This document shows positions 26,102-34,208 of a DNA stretch of 64,000 nucleotides, piece by piece; position 1 is the stretch's first letter, and every line of letters begins with the position of its first letter. Location of the stretch: the NCBI RefSeq assembly GCF_004151235.1, contig NZ_JUIV01000002.1, positions 372,001 to 436,000 of the forward strand, written 5' to 3'. The DNA comes from Flavobacterium anhuiense (GTDB taxonomy: Bacteria > Bacteroidota > Bacteroidia > Flavobacteriales > Flavobacteriaceae). The translations under genes were made by a program, and so were the position numbers. A model generated the notes under the pieces. That model saw only the letters and a program-made list of their open reading frames with translations, was not told the DNA's origin and made no database searches.

Positions 26102-26692
26102 ATGAGCAGAAAAGAAATACAAGAGCAGAGAATGAAAGATTATTTCATTCAGGCTACCAAAGAAATTTTAAAAGGAGAAGGCATTCAGGCTTTAAGTGTA
26201 AGAAGTATAGCCGAAAAAGCGGGATATTCGTTTGCTACACTTTACAATTATTTTAAAGATGTAAAAGAACTTATTTTTCTTTGTGTGAAAGATTTTCAGC
26301 AGGAATGCCAGGAGTATGTTGAAGATAAAACTAAAGATACAGAAAGAGGAGAAAAGAAAATTATTGCGACTGCGATTTCTTACGCCGAATATTTTGTACA
26401 GTATCCAAGTGTTTTTGAAATCTTTTTTATCGAAAAACTTCCTAATTCGGCTGAAAATGCCAGAATATCAGAATTAATTTTCTCTTTTCTCGAAAAACTC
26501 TGTCAAGAAGAATTTCAATATTGCATTGATCAAAAGAGTTTTACGGCCGAAGAAGTTAAGGAAATAGTAAAAGAACTTAATTGTTTAATTACGGGGGTTT
26601 TACTGCTGTATTTAAACCGAAATTATCCATCTGATTATGGTGATTTTGCTAAAAATTTAAAATTACAAGTAGAAAAAACAATGAAAAAATAA
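26102..26692 (+). CDS. TetR/AcrR family transcriptional regulator
   Basis: The start is set at ATG 26102 (MSRKEIQEQRMKDYF), since the upstream extension would run from the operator palindrome. 196 residues. The helix-turn-helix lies at about 22-55 (IQALSVRSIAEKAGYSFATLYNYFKDVKEL), followed by a helical ligand domain. The 25-bp palindrome just upstream argues for autoregulation. It sits 4 bp before a GIY-YIG gene in the same direction, so the two are one operon. Confidence 0.9.
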   Translation: MSRKEIQEQRMKDYFIQATKEILKGEGIQALSVRSIAEKAGYSFATLYNYFKDVKELIFLCVKDFQQECQEYVEDKTKDTERGEKKIIATAISYAEYFVQYPSVFEIFFIEKLPNSAENARISELIFSFLEKLCQEEFQYCIDQKSFTAEEVKEIVKELNCLITGVLLLYLNRNYPSDYGDFAKNLKLQVEKTMKK

Positions 26693-26696
26693 GCGC

Positions 26697-27053
26697 ATGA
26701 AAACCAAAAAAGAACTTAGAGACGAATACAAGGAAATGAAGTTCAAGAAAGGTGTTTTTCAAATACGAAATACCATAAACAAAAAAGTATATATAGACAG
26801 CAGTGCTGATCTTGATGCTATTTTTAAACGCCAGAAATTTCAGCTTAACTGCGGGAATCATCCTGTGGCAGAACTTCAAAAAGACTGGAAAGAACTTGGA
26901 GAAGACAAATTCGAATTTGAAATCCTGAGCGAAATAAAAGAAAATGATACAGCGGTAAAATCGGACCCAAAAGATTTGAAACTTTTAGAGCAAATGTTTC
27001 TGGATGAAATAATGCCTTTTGATGAAAAAGGATATAACAAAAAGAAAAAATAG
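26697..27053 (+). CDS. Small GIY-YIG nuclease-family protein
   Basis: 118 residues. The first strand and turn read GVFQIRN and the second KVYIDSS, the places of GIY and YIG in this family. A later acidic residue in LLEQMFLDEI could be the catalytic glutamate position. The canonical tyrosines are not fully kept, so activity is uncertain. It is co-transcribed with a TetR regulator and followed by a terminator. Such TetR/GIY-YIG pairs recur in Flavobacteriia, as far as I recall, with unknown role. Confidence 0.65.
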   Translation: MKTKKELRDEYKEMKFKKGVFQIRNTINKKVYIDSSADLDAIFKRQKFQLNCGNHPVAELQKDWKELGEDKFEFEILSEIKENDTAVKSDPKDLKLLEQMFLDEIMPFDEKGYNKKKK

Positions 27054-27082
27054 CCTATTAAGGCATCAAGTTTTATGAATTG

Positions 27083-27109
27083 CCTCCAGCTTTAGCTGGA
27101 GGTTTTTTT
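27083..27109 (+). terminator. Terminator after the GIY-YIG gene
   Basis: A perfect 8-bp GC-rich stem CCTCCAGC with GCTGGAGG, loop TTTA, then T7. Confidence 0.92.
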
Positions 27110-27193
27110 ATGATTAAAAAGGAAAAGGTTTTAGCCGAAAATTGATTTCTATAAGAAAAAAATAATTAAAGTTGAACGCATATATGGGGTCAA

Positions 27194-27475
27194 ATGAAAT
27201 TAAGTTCTAAGGATTTTTGCAATAATTTAAATTTAAAAAATATGGGCAAAAATCATTTTTCAAAAGAAGTTGAAATTAGATTAAAGGATTTTTTTACAAA
27301 TACAATTGATTCTGATGAAATGGCAAGAGCTATACGGCAAGTAAATTATATTCTTTCCTTAAGCATCATTAGGGGCTGCGAAACTGTAGAAACCGAATTC
27401 AACAATCTTGAAGATAATTTTTACTGGCTCAATAAATTAGCCGAAGTTCTCGATCCTTATTTGGATGTTGATTAA
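27194..27475 (+). CDS. Small orphan protein of unknown function
   Basis: 93 residues, mostly helical and charged, with no signal or membrane segment: MKLSSKDFCNNLNLKNMGKN then ending EVLDPYLDVD. A second ATG lies at codon 17. I do not recognise the family. It stands alone between the GIY-YIG terminator and degenerate hairpin repeats at the edge of the defence cassette. It may be accessory cargo. Confidence 0.45.
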   Translation: MKLSSKDFCNNLNLKNMGKNHFSKEVEIRLKDFFTNTIDSDEMARAIRQVNYILSLSIIRGCETVETEFNNLEDNFYWLNKLAEVLDPYLDVD

Positions 27476-27709
27476 GTAAAAGAAATTATCTTCATTTCGA
27501 CGAAAGGAGAAACCAAAAGCAAAACCGACAAAAAATTCCAGAGTGATTTCCGCAATTTTTTTCATAGTGTACAAACTGTTGGTGATGCTGAAAAGCTCCT
27601 TTCGTCAAGATGATTTGATAAAGATGAATTACCACGCAGTTTGTCATTTCGAGGAACGAGAAATCACACTAGAGACTCCACAAAGAAAATCGCCAATCTT
27701 TGTTTTGCT
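27476..27709. repeat. Degenerate and truncated hairpin repeats at the edge of the defence cassette
   Basis: An eroded hairpin pairs TTTCGACGAAAGGAG (about 27496-27510) with CTCCTTTCGTCAAGA (about 27596-27610). Then comes a left half of the GTCATTTCGAGG family (27642-27703; TGTCATTTCGAGGAACGAGA, later CCAATCTTTGT). The right arm expected after it is absent. In its place the C-terminal codons of the 286-aa gene begin. Confidence 0.65.
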
Positions 27710-28570
27710 CTAAAAATCTTCATTAAATTCGTCACCGTTATCATACCAACTAGATGTGTCAACGTCGAAGTCGTCAACATCATAATCATTAGAAGGAAAC
27801 TCATTTGATATTTCGTATCTGATCTGAGTTTTAAAGGGGAAACTAAGTTCAACATCTAAACCATCATTATCGGCTCTCTCTTTCCTTGAACCATATTCTA
27901 AGGTTACGTAAACTGAACCTTCAACATTAACAATGATTTCTTCGGCTGTAATTTCTTCAATGTGGTATTTTTGTACTTCACCATCTTCTAAGGAATAATG
28001 AGGTGCAAGACAATCAATATTTTCATATGAATTCAAAATTATTTTTTCAATCATATCATCTTCTATTTTTCCATCTAAGAAGCTATTTAAAATGTGCCTA
28101 TAGTTATTGATTGTTTCTGCAAAATTTTCAAATGTTTTTAAGACTTCATCTTTTTTTGTCTCTATTTCATCATTTGTTAAATGAAAGTTTTCATGATTTA
28201 TATGGGTGTATTTACTTAATGAATCGATAATGTTTTTTATTTCTCTTATTGAAGAGTTTAATTTATTTAGATCGAATCCTAATTTTTTCAAATTTTCATC
28301 TGTTAGACCTCCTTGGATTGCATATTTAATTCGTTGAGCTCTTGTCGGACTTCCATTTTCAGTTTCTACTTTAAACCACTCACATTTAATAATTGAAGAT
28401 TCTGGCGATAGCGAATAAAGAAAATGTCTTGATAATTCACGTATGCTATAGCAAAAATTATGATATCTAAGTTTATTTTCTAAATCTTCAAGATTTTTTA
28501 AACAAGCTTCAAAAAGTTGATTTTCAAAATCAGATTTCAAAATTTTTTGTATTTGCTCAATTGTGCTCAT
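27710..28570 (-). CDS. Unknown cytosolic protein paired with an AbiJ-like gene; possible pPIWI-associating nuclease-like family
   Basis: 286 residues, no signal or membrane helix. Features seen: FCYSIRELSRHFLY (about 39-52), a conserved-looking block RAQRIKYAIQGGL (about 78-90), and a C-terminal beta half with YVTLEYGSRKERADNDG and an SFPF motif, ending in acidic repeats and DTSSWYDN. The block order reminds me of predicted pPIWI-associating nuclease proteins, but I cannot confirm it and see no catalytic triad. It starts 12 bp after the stop of the AbiJ-like gene, so the two form one unit. AT-rich like its partner. Its C-terminus abuts a truncated repeat. Confidence 0.5.
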   Translation of the reverse strand: MSTIEQIQKILKSDFENQLFEACLKNLEDLENKLRYHNFCYSIRELSRHFLYSLSPESSIIKCEWFKVETENGSPTRAQRIKYAIQGGLTDENLKKLGFDLNKLNSSIREIKNIIDSLSKYTHINHENFHLTNDEIETKKDEVLKTFENFAETINNYRHILNSFLDGKIEDDMIEKIILNSYENIDCLAPHYSLEDGEVQKYHIEEITAEEIIVNVEGSVYVTLEYGSRKERADNDGLDVELSFPFKTQIRYEISNEFPSNDYDVDDFDVDTSSWYDNGDEFNEDF

Positions 28571-28582
28571 GGAGATGTAAAA

Positions 28583-29410
28583 TTAAATTTTACTTATCAA
28601 GTAATTTATAAATGCACTACATGTTACTAGTAAAAATTTTGCTTCGTGAAAATCAATTTCTCTACCATTTTCTGTCAATGCGTGCCTTATTCCGCCCTCA
28701 TCGCTTGTATATCCATATAATGAAGAAAAGCTTTTTTTGAGAGCTGAGTGTAAATTATTTTCTTTTTCTAATTTATTTAAAGCTTCACCTAGAGTTGATT
28801 TATCATTAGAAGTAAATATCTTGCATATCGATTCGACAGCTGAAATTGATTCTTTAATAGAATTTCTATAATCAGGGGATTTTCTGTCTGATAATAATGA
28901 AAGAGCAGTGCTTAAATGGGTATTCACTGATTTAAATTTATCTGTTTTGTATAGTGCCTCTTCAATTTCTAAAACTTCTTCGTTTGATGTTATTTGTACA
29001 ATTGTTTTGTCTATAAATCTATATGCTGATTTCTCACGTTCTAAAGCTATGTTTGTCGTTTCTAAAAATTCTTTAGAAGCAAAATCTGCTGTAAATTCTA
29101 ATAAATCATATGTTTCGAACCATTCATGTTTGGGGTCAAAAAAGAAATCTCGGAGAGTTTTAATAATAAAAGCTGTTTGTACTAATCCACTTTCGTAACT
29201 AGGCAGTGAATCAATTGGTAATTTGAAAAAATTAATCCATAAATGGCGTATGAATTTACTTAAGTGAGGTTGTCTTTCCCAATTTTCGGTTTTTTTTATG
29301 AAAGATTCTAAATATACTGACCACAATAAATTTCTTAAGTCATTATCAATAGATTCTATTTGTATTTGATCTTTTACTGCTTTGTAACCTAATCTTTCAG
29401 AAAATTTCAT
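28583..29410 (-). CDS. AbiJ-NTD4-type abortive-infection protein with C-terminal HEPN-like domain
   Basis: 275 residues. The N-terminus MKFSERLGYK...IQIESIDNDLRNLLW (1-30) matches my memory of the AbiJ N-terminal domain 4 opening (FSERLG, then IQ.ESMD..LRN.LW). The C-terminal third (about 180-275) is helical, with DEGGIRHAL (238-245) and ITS RxxxxH candidate R250-H255, typical of HEPN/Abi_C-like RNase domains that act as toxins in phage defence. No membrane segment. It is the first gene of a two-gene leftward cassette whose promoter side faces tRNA-Leu. Inference: an abortive-infection module. The exact HEPN active-site assignment is uncertain. Confidence 0.7.
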   Translation of the reverse strand: MKFSERLGYKAVKDQIQIESIDNDLRNLLWSVYLESFIKKTENWERQPHLSKFIRHLWINFFKLPIDSLPSYESGLVQTAFIIKTLRDFFFDPKHEWFETYDLLEFTADFASKEFLETTNIALEREKSAYRFIDKTIVQITSNEEVLEIEEALYKTDKFKSVNTHLSTALSLLSDRKSPDYRNSIKESISAVESICKIFTSNDKSTLGEALNKLEKENNLHSALKKSFSSLYGYTSDEGGIRHALTENGREIDFHEAKFLLVTCSAFINYLISKI

Positions 29411-29531
29411 AGTAAATTAATTTTTATAATATTCAAATATAGAAAGAATTGTTGATTGCTAATTTTTAGCAAAAAAAAATAGTTTAGTGAGATTTTAATA
29501 TTCGGAAGCAAAATTGTACCAAAAACAAAAA

Positions 29532-29556
29532 AGCTTCTGAAATATCTTCAGAAGCT
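29532..29556 (-). terminator. Terminator of tRNA-Leu
   Basis: A perfect 10-bp stem AGCTTCTGAA with TTCAGAAGCT, T-runs on both sides. It lies directly 3' of the tRNA on the minus strand and could also work in the other direction. Confidence 0.88.
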
Positions 29557-29564
29557 TTTTTTTG

Positions 29565-29648
29565 TGCGGATAATAGGACTCGAACCTACACGCCTTGCGG
29601 CACCAGATCCTAAGTCTGGCACGTCTACCAATTTCGCCATATCCGCGG
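29565..29648 (-). tRNA. tRNA-Leu (TAG)
   Basis: An 84-nt class II tRNA on the minus strand: acceptor GCGGATA with TATCCGC, anticodon arm CCAGA-CTTAGGA-TCTGG (anticodon TAG), variable arm TGCCGCAAGGCGT, T-loop GTTCGAGTC, discriminator A; CCA not encoded. The two-gene AbiJ-like cassette begins about 150 bp beyond its 3' end. Confidence 0.96.
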
Positions 29649-29662
29649 TAATTGTGGGTGCA

Positions 29663-29692
29663 AAGATAGGCATACTTTTGAATTATCAAAGC
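29663..29692 (-). promoter_or_regulatory. Promoter of tRNA-Leu
   Basis: On the minus strand TTTG (29689-29692), 18 bp, TATCTTTG (29663-29670), 14 bp before the tRNA. The elements and spacing match the Bacteroidota consensus. Confidence 0.8.
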
Positions 29693-29756
29693 ATTTTTTC
29701 AAAATTTTTTTTAATTCTCTTTTTTGTACTTTTGGTTTTCTATAAAAATAATTTAA

Positions 29757-31145
29757 ATGGAAAATATTAAGTCCTACGTTCAACAACATAAAGATCGGTT
29801 TATCAACGAATTGATCGAATTATTAAAGATTCCGTCGGTTTCTGCCGACACTGCATATTCTCAAGATGTTATTGACACAGCAGAGGCTGTAAAAGAAAGT
29901 TTATCAAAAGCAGGGTGCGATTATGTCGAAACTTGCGACACTCCAGGTTACCCAATTATCTACGGAGAGAAAATTATAGATCCAAATCTTCCAACGGTTT
30001 TAGTTTACGGCCACTACGACGTACAACCGCCAGATCCATTAGAATTATGGACTTCACCACCTTTTGAACCGGTTATTAAAACTACAGATATTCACCCAGA
30101 AGGCGCCATCTTCGCGCGTGGAGCGTGTGACGACAAAGGTCAGATGTACATGCACGTAAAAGCGCTTGAGTTAATGGTGCAAAGCAATACATTGCCTTGT
30201 AACGTAAAATTCATGATCGAAGGCGAGGAGGAAGTAGGTTCTGCAAGTTTGGCTTGGTTCGTAGAACGCAATCAGGAAAAACTGAAAAACGACGTTATCT
30301 TGATTTCAGATACAGGAATGATCTCCAACCAACAGCCGTCTATCACGACAGGTTTAAGAGGTTTGAGTTATGTTGAGGTAGAAGTTACAGGTCCAAACCG
30401 CGATTTGCATTCAGGTTTATACGGTGGGGCTGTGGCGAATCCAATTAATATTTTGGCAAAAATGATTGCTTCGCTTCACGACGAAAACAATCATATTACC
30501 ATTCCAGGTTTCTACGATAAAGTAGAAGAATTATCTGCAGAAGAAAGAGCAGAAATGGCAAAAGCCCCTTTCAGCTTAGAAAAATATAAAAATGCTTTAA
30601 ACATTGCTGATGTTTACGGTGAAAAAGGATATGTAACCAACGAAAGAAACTCAATCCGTCCTACTTTAGACGTAAACGGAATCTGGGGAGGTTATACTGG
30701 CGAAGGTGCTAAAACGGTCATTGCGAGTAAGGCTTTTGCTAAAATCTCGATGCGTTTGGTTCCAAATCAGGATTGGGAAGAGATTACAGAACTTTTCACA
30801 AAACATTTTACAAGCCTTGCTCCAGCTGGAGTTACGGTAAAAGTAACGCCTCATCACGGTGGTCAAGGTTATGTTACGCCAATTGACAGCATCGGTTATC
30901 AGGCAGCAAACAAAGCGTATACAGAAACGTTTGGAGTTCCTGCAATTCCGGTTCGTTCTGGAGGAAGTATTCCGATTGTGGCTTTGTTTGAGAAAGAATT
31001 AAAAAGTAAAACGATTTTGATGGGATTTGGTTTGGATAGCGATGCAATTCACTCGCCAAATGAGCATTTCGGAATCTTTAATTACTTGAAAGGTATTGAG
31101 ACTATTCCGTTGTTTTACAAGTATTTTGTGGAATTAAGTAAGTAA
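29757..31145 (+). CDS. M20 family dipeptidase
   Basis: A 462-residue cytosolic metallopeptidase of the M20 (carnosinase/CNDP-like) group. The two-zinc site residues sit in YGHYDVQP (about 81-88), GACDDKGQ (about 121-128) and EGEEEVGS (about 156-163; catalytic glutamate), with HSGLYGG further on. The dimerisation lid domain occupies about 190-400. It hydrolyses dipeptides or related amides. Transcribed alone, with terminator and hairpin repeat behind it. Confidence 0.93.
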   Translation: MENIKSYVQQHKDRFINELIELLKIPSVSADTAYSQDVIDTAEAVKESLSKAGCDYVETCDTPGYPIIYGEKIIDPNLPTVLVYGHYDVQPPDPLELWTSPPFEPVIKTTDIHPEGAIFARGACDDKGQMYMHVKALELMVQSNTLPCNVKFMIEGEEEVGSASLAWFVERNQEKLKNDVILISDTGMISNQQPSITTGLRGLSYVEVEVTGPNRDLHSGLYGGAVANPINILAKMIASLHDENNHITIPGFYDKVEELSAEERAEMAKAPFSLEKYKNALNIADVYGEKGYVTNERNSIRPTLDVNGIWGGYTGEGAKTVIASKAFAKISMRLVPNQDWEEITELFTKHFTSLAPAGVTVKVTPHHGGQGYVTPIDSIGYQAANKAYTETFGVPAIPVRSGGSIPIVALFEKELKSKTILMGFGLDSDAIHSPNEHFGIFNYLKGIETIPLFYKYFVELSK

Positions 31146-31148
31146 AAA

Positions 31149-31299
31149 AGGGACAAAGGTTCAAAGGCACAGAGGTGCAAAGTTTTATATAAATCCGTTC
31201 AGAAATGAGCGGATTTTTTTTGTTTTCGTACTTTTTTGTTGAGGTTCAGAGTAGAAAAACCTTTGTCACTTTGTCTCTCTGAACCTTTGCCCCTTTTCA
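31149..31299. repeat. Hairpin repeat enclosing a terminator (ACAAAGGTTCAAAGG family)
   Basis: The left arm 31149-31182 (GGGACAAAGGTTCAAAGGCA...) pairs imperfectly with 31261-31299 (CTCTGAACCTTTGCCCC...). Inside, AATCCGTTC and GAGCGGATT (31192-31215), followed by T8, form the terminator of the dipeptidase gene. A cousin lies at 35420-35545. Confidence 0.75.
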
Positions 31300-31338
31300 A
31301 AAAAAGACCTCTTTTTCTTGCATATTTAAAATTTAACT

Positions 31339-31370
31339 CTACATTTGTAGAAACAAATCTATAATTGTAG
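31339..31370. promoter_or_regulatory. Twin BlaI-like operators
   Basis: CTACATTTGTAG (31339-31350, a near-perfect palindrome) and CTATAATTGTAG (31359-31370) start exactly 20 bp apart, two helical turns. BlaI/MecI repressors bind TACAnnTGTA-type dyads. A BlaI-like gene ends up four genes downstream in the same direction, so autoregulation of the locus is likely. Confidence 0.7.
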
Positions 31371-31375
31371 AGCAA

Positions 31376-31804
31376 ATGAATATGAAAAACCTTTTTTTAC
31401 TATTGTTTTGCGGAATATTTCTTTTAAGTTGCAAAAGCAAACCGATCAATCAGAAAATTGATAGGAAAAAAGAAGGCGTTTGGATTGATAGTTATTCGCA
31501 AGACGGAACAGATTATAAATCGTATGAGTATTATAAAAATGATCTTCCGGTTAAAAAGTGGAAATCTTACATTAACGGAAAAATCTATAAAACAGAGAAA
31601 TATAAAAACGGAGTCTGTGTCGTGAAAAGTTATTACGAAAACGGAAAATTGGAATCGAAAGGGAAAACTAAATTTGAGACTGATTCGGTTCAGTCGCATT
31701 GGTTTTATTTTGGAGAATGGAAGTTTTATTCGGACAACGGAAAATTAAAAAATATCAAGAATTACGATAAAGGAGAATTGATTTCGGAACAAAATATTAA
31801 ATAA
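31376..31804 (+). CDS. Lipoprotein with MORN-like (YwqK-type) repeats
   Basis: 142 residues. MNMKNLFLLLFCGIFLLSC is a lipoprotein signal with lipobox LLSC; a second ATG two codons in would serve equally. The mature part has MORN-like repeats of the YYENGKLESKGK and FYSDNGKLKNIKNYDKGEL type, which form beta-hairpin ladders. The function is unknown; such proteins are often labelled YwqK antitoxin-like without proof. It is the first gene after the twin BlaI-like operators. Confidence 0.7.
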   Translation: MNMKNLFLLLFCGIFLLSCKSKPINQKIDRKKEGVWIDSYSQDGTDYKSYEYYKNDLPVKKWKSYINGKIYKTEKYKNGVCVVKSYYENGKLESKGKTKFETDSVQSHWFYFGEWKFYSDNGKLKNIKNYDKGELISEQNIK

Positions 31805-31823
31805 ACTAACTAACCTCTAAACC

Positions 31824-32789
31824 ATGAAAAAAATAATCACGCTTTCTTTTCTTTTAATGAACTGCTTTTTCTTGCAAGCTCAAACGTATAAAGAATGGAC
31901 TCAAAAAGCAGATTCTTGCTACCGAGCACAAAACTATAAATTGGCCGTTGATTTTTACGAAAAAGCCTTTAAAATAGAAAACAAAGATTCTGGTGATTTT
32001 TACGATGCGGGATGTTCTGCAGCTTTGGCGCAGGAAAACAAAAAAGCATTTAATTGGCTGAATTTGGCAATTGATAATGGCTTTGAAAATATTGCACATA
32101 TGAAAAAAGACAGCGATTTAAAATCTTTGCATGCAGACAAAGGCTGGGAAAAAATGATCGATAAATTTCAAAAGAAAAGAGATATTATTGAAGTTAACTA
32201 TGATAAAGCTTTGCAAAAAGAACTTTTAGATATTTATGCAGAAGATCAAGATATTCGCGGTGTAGCCATGAAAATTTATAGAACAGCTGGTCCAGGAAGC
32301 AAAGCTTTGGATAGTATTGGTGAAATCATGAATTATAAAGACAGTATAACTTTAATTAGGGTTATCAAAATATTAGATGAAAAGGGTTGGGTCGGAAAAG
32401 ACGTTGTTGGATCTCAGGCTAATCAGGCCTTGTTTTTGGTGATTCAGCATGCCGATTTGAAATATCAGCAAAAGTATTTGCCTATGATGAGAGATGCCGT
32501 TAAAAAAGGAAATGCTAAAGCAAGTTCTTTGGCTTTATTAGAAGACAGAGTGGCTTTACGTGAAGGAGGAAAACAAATTTATGGAAGTCAGGTAATGAAT
32601 CATCCTATAACGAAGAAACCTTTTGTTTCTCCGCTTGAAGATCCCGATAATGTAGATAAAAGAAGAGCGTCCGTAGGGCTGGGAACGTTATCGGATTATC
32701 TTAAATATTGGAATGCAACTTGGGATGTTGAAGCTTATAAAAAAGAACTGCCAGAACTGGAGAAAATTATCCGTCAAAAGAAAAGTTAA
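31824..32789 (+). CDS. Secreted TPR protein with DUF6624 domain, paralogue 1
   Basis: 321 residues. A signal peptide (LMNCFFLQAQ) is followed by TPR-like helices (about 20-110; YKLAVDFYEKAFKIENKDSG, YDAGCSAALAQ) and a C-terminal DUF6624-type domain (about 120-300; LLDIYAEDQDIR, ILDEKGWVG, FLVIQHADLKYQQKYLPMM, LEDRVALREG). The function of the domain is not established. It is followed at 32875 by a clear paralogue in the same order and frame of conserved blocks. Part of the BlaI/BlaR1-like locus. Confidence 0.72.
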   Translation: MKKIITLSFLLMNCFFLQAQTYKEWTQKADSCYRAQNYKLAVDFYEKAFKIENKDSGDFYDAGCSAALAQENKKAFNWLNLAIDNGFENIAHMKKDSDLKSLHADKGWEKMIDKFQKKRDIIEVNYDKALQKELLDIYAEDQDIRGVAMKIYRTAGPGSKALDSIGEIMNYKDSITLIRVIKILDEKGWVGKDVVGSQANQALFLVIQHADLKYQQKYLPMMRDAVKKGNAKASSLALLEDRVALREGGKQIYGSQVMNHPITKKPFVSPLEDPDNVDKRRASVGLGTLSDYLKYWNATWDVEAYKKELPELEKIIRQKKS

Positions 32790-32874
32790 GTAATAATGAT
32801 TATTAAAAATAAGTTCATGACAAAAGAAATCCAATCTGAGAACGTATAATTTAATAAAAGACTAAATTTAGCCT

Positions 32875-33837
32875 ATGAAAAAATCGATTGTTTTTATTTT
32901 ACTTGTAATCAACTTTGGCTTTTTAAACGCTCAAACTTATAAAGAGTGGGTTCGTAAAGCAGATTCTTGCTACACGGAAAAAAACTATGAATTGTCTGTT
33001 TCGTATTATGAAAAAGCTTTTAAAATAGAGCAAAAATCTTCGACAGATTTATACAACGCTGGTTGTTCTGCTTCTATGGCAAGGCAGCATAAAAAAGCAT
33101 TTAAATGGCTGAATCTTTCTATAGATAACGGTTACGAGAATATGGCGCATATTAAAATTGATAATGATTTAAAACCTTTGCATTCAGAAAAAGAATGGAA
33201 TAAAACAATTGATAAGCTGCAGAAGAAATTGGATATTCTTGGAGCAAATTATGATAAGGCGTTAGAAAAACAACTTGCGGAGATTTATACCGAAGATCAG
33301 GAAATTCGTGGAGAATTTATGAATGTTTACAGAGCCTCAAAACCTGATAAAAAGAAAATTGACAGCATTGGAAAGATTATGGAAAGAAAAGACAGTATTA
33401 ATCTCGTTAAGGTGATGAAAATACTGGACGAAAGAGGCTGGTTAGGGAAAAATGTGGTAGGGACGCAGGGAAATCAGACTTTGTTTTTGGTAATTCAGCA
33501 TTCCGATTTACAATATCAGCAAAAATATCTGCCAATGATGAGAGAAGCTGTTAAAAAAGGCAATGCAAATCCTGCAAATCTAGCGTATTTAGAAGATCGA
33601 GTAGCTTTGAGAGAAGGAAGGCCACAAATTTATGGAAGTCAGGCCGCAAAGAATAAAAAGACCAATAAAATGTATATATCGCCAATGATAGATCCAGATA
33701 ATGTAGATAAAAGACGTGCCGAGGTGGGGCTTGGTACAATGGCGGACTATGCAGTAAAATTAAACATTGATTGGAATTTAGAAGAGTATAAAAAAGAATT
33801 GCCAGAAATAGAAAAACTTGAAAATATCAAACCATGA
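32875..33837 (+). CDS. Secreted TPR protein with DUF6624 domain, paralogue 2
   Basis: 320 residues, a tandem duplicate of the preceding gene: same signal peptide type (GFLNAQTYKEW), same TPR block (YELSVSYYEKAFKIEQKSST), same DUF6624 blocks (EIYTEDQEIRGEF, ILDERGWLG, IQHSDLQYQQKYLPMM, LEDRVALREG) with steady divergence. Its stop overlaps the BlaI-like start by 4 bp (ATGA), tying these secreted proteins to the sensor pair. Confidence 0.72.
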   Translation: MKKSIVFILLVINFGFLNAQTYKEWVRKADSCYTEKNYELSVSYYEKAFKIEQKSSTDLYNAGCSASMARQHKKAFKWLNLSIDNGYENMAHIKIDNDLKPLHSEKEWNKTIDKLQKKLDILGANYDKALEKQLAEIYTEDQEIRGEFMNVYRASKPDKKKIDSIGKIMERKDSINLVKVMKILDERGWLGKNVVGTQGNQTLFLVIQHSDLQYQQKYLPMMREAVKKGNANPANLAYLEDRVALREGRPQIYGSQAAKNKKTNKMYISPMIDPDNVDKRRAEVGLGTMADYAVKLNIDWNLEEYKKELPEIEKLENIKP

Positions 33838-34208
33838 TACAATTATCAAATGCAGAAGAACAGTTAATGGAGCATTTATGGAAGCTTGAAAAGGCTTTTA
33901 TGAAAGATTTGCTGGAAGCGTATCCAGAACCAAAACCGGCAACAACAACCGTGGCGACGCTTTTAAAACGAATGATCGATAAGAAATTTGTGGCGTATAA
34001 TGAATTTGGGAATTCGAGAGAATATTATCCGTTAGTAAAGAAAACGGACTATTTTGCAAAACATGTAAAAGGGCTGATTAGTAATTTCTTTAATAATTCG
34101 GCTTCGCAGTTTGCTTCGTTTTTTACGACCGAAACCAATTTGTCGGCTTCGGAATTGGAAGATCTTAGAAAAATAATCGATTCAGAAATTCAAAAAAAGA
34201 AAAAATGA
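33834..34208 (+). CDS. BlaI/MecI/CopY family repressor
   Basis: A 124-residue winged-helix repressor of the BlaI family: LSNAEEQLMEHLWKLEKAFM opens the domain, and PATTTVATLLKRMIDKKFV is the recognition-helix region, followed by a C-terminal dimerisation and cleavage region. In BlaI/BlaR1 systems the membrane metalloprotease triggers cleavage of the repressor. The M56 gene directly downstream overlaps it by 4 bp. The twin palindromes at 31339-31370 are its likely target. Confidence 0.92.
   Translation: MIQLSNAEEQLMEHLWKLEKAFMKDLLEAYPEPKPATTTVATLLKRMIDKKFVAYNEFGNSREYYPLVKKTDYFAKHVKGLISNFFNNSASQFASFFTTETNLSASELEDLRKIIDSEIQKKKK

Noticed and set aside
27479..27612. In-frame continuation after the 93-aa gene stop that reads like a protein tail (EIIFISTKGETKS...)
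   Set aside because: No start codon, and the DNA folds as a degenerate CGACGAAAGGAG hairpin repeat, so it is repeat sequence and not a gene remnant.
29480..29570. Attachment-site direct repeat of the tRNA-Leu 3' end flanking the AbiJ cassette
   Set aside because: I looked for GCGGATAATAGGACTCGAA-like sequence in 27050-27710 and did not see it, and no integrase is present. A defined integrative element is not supported.
31376..31804. Antitoxin of a toxin-antitoxin system, as YwqK-like proteins are often labelled
   Set aside because: It has a lipoprotein signal and no toxin partner; the neighbours are a BlaI/M56 sensor and exported proteins.
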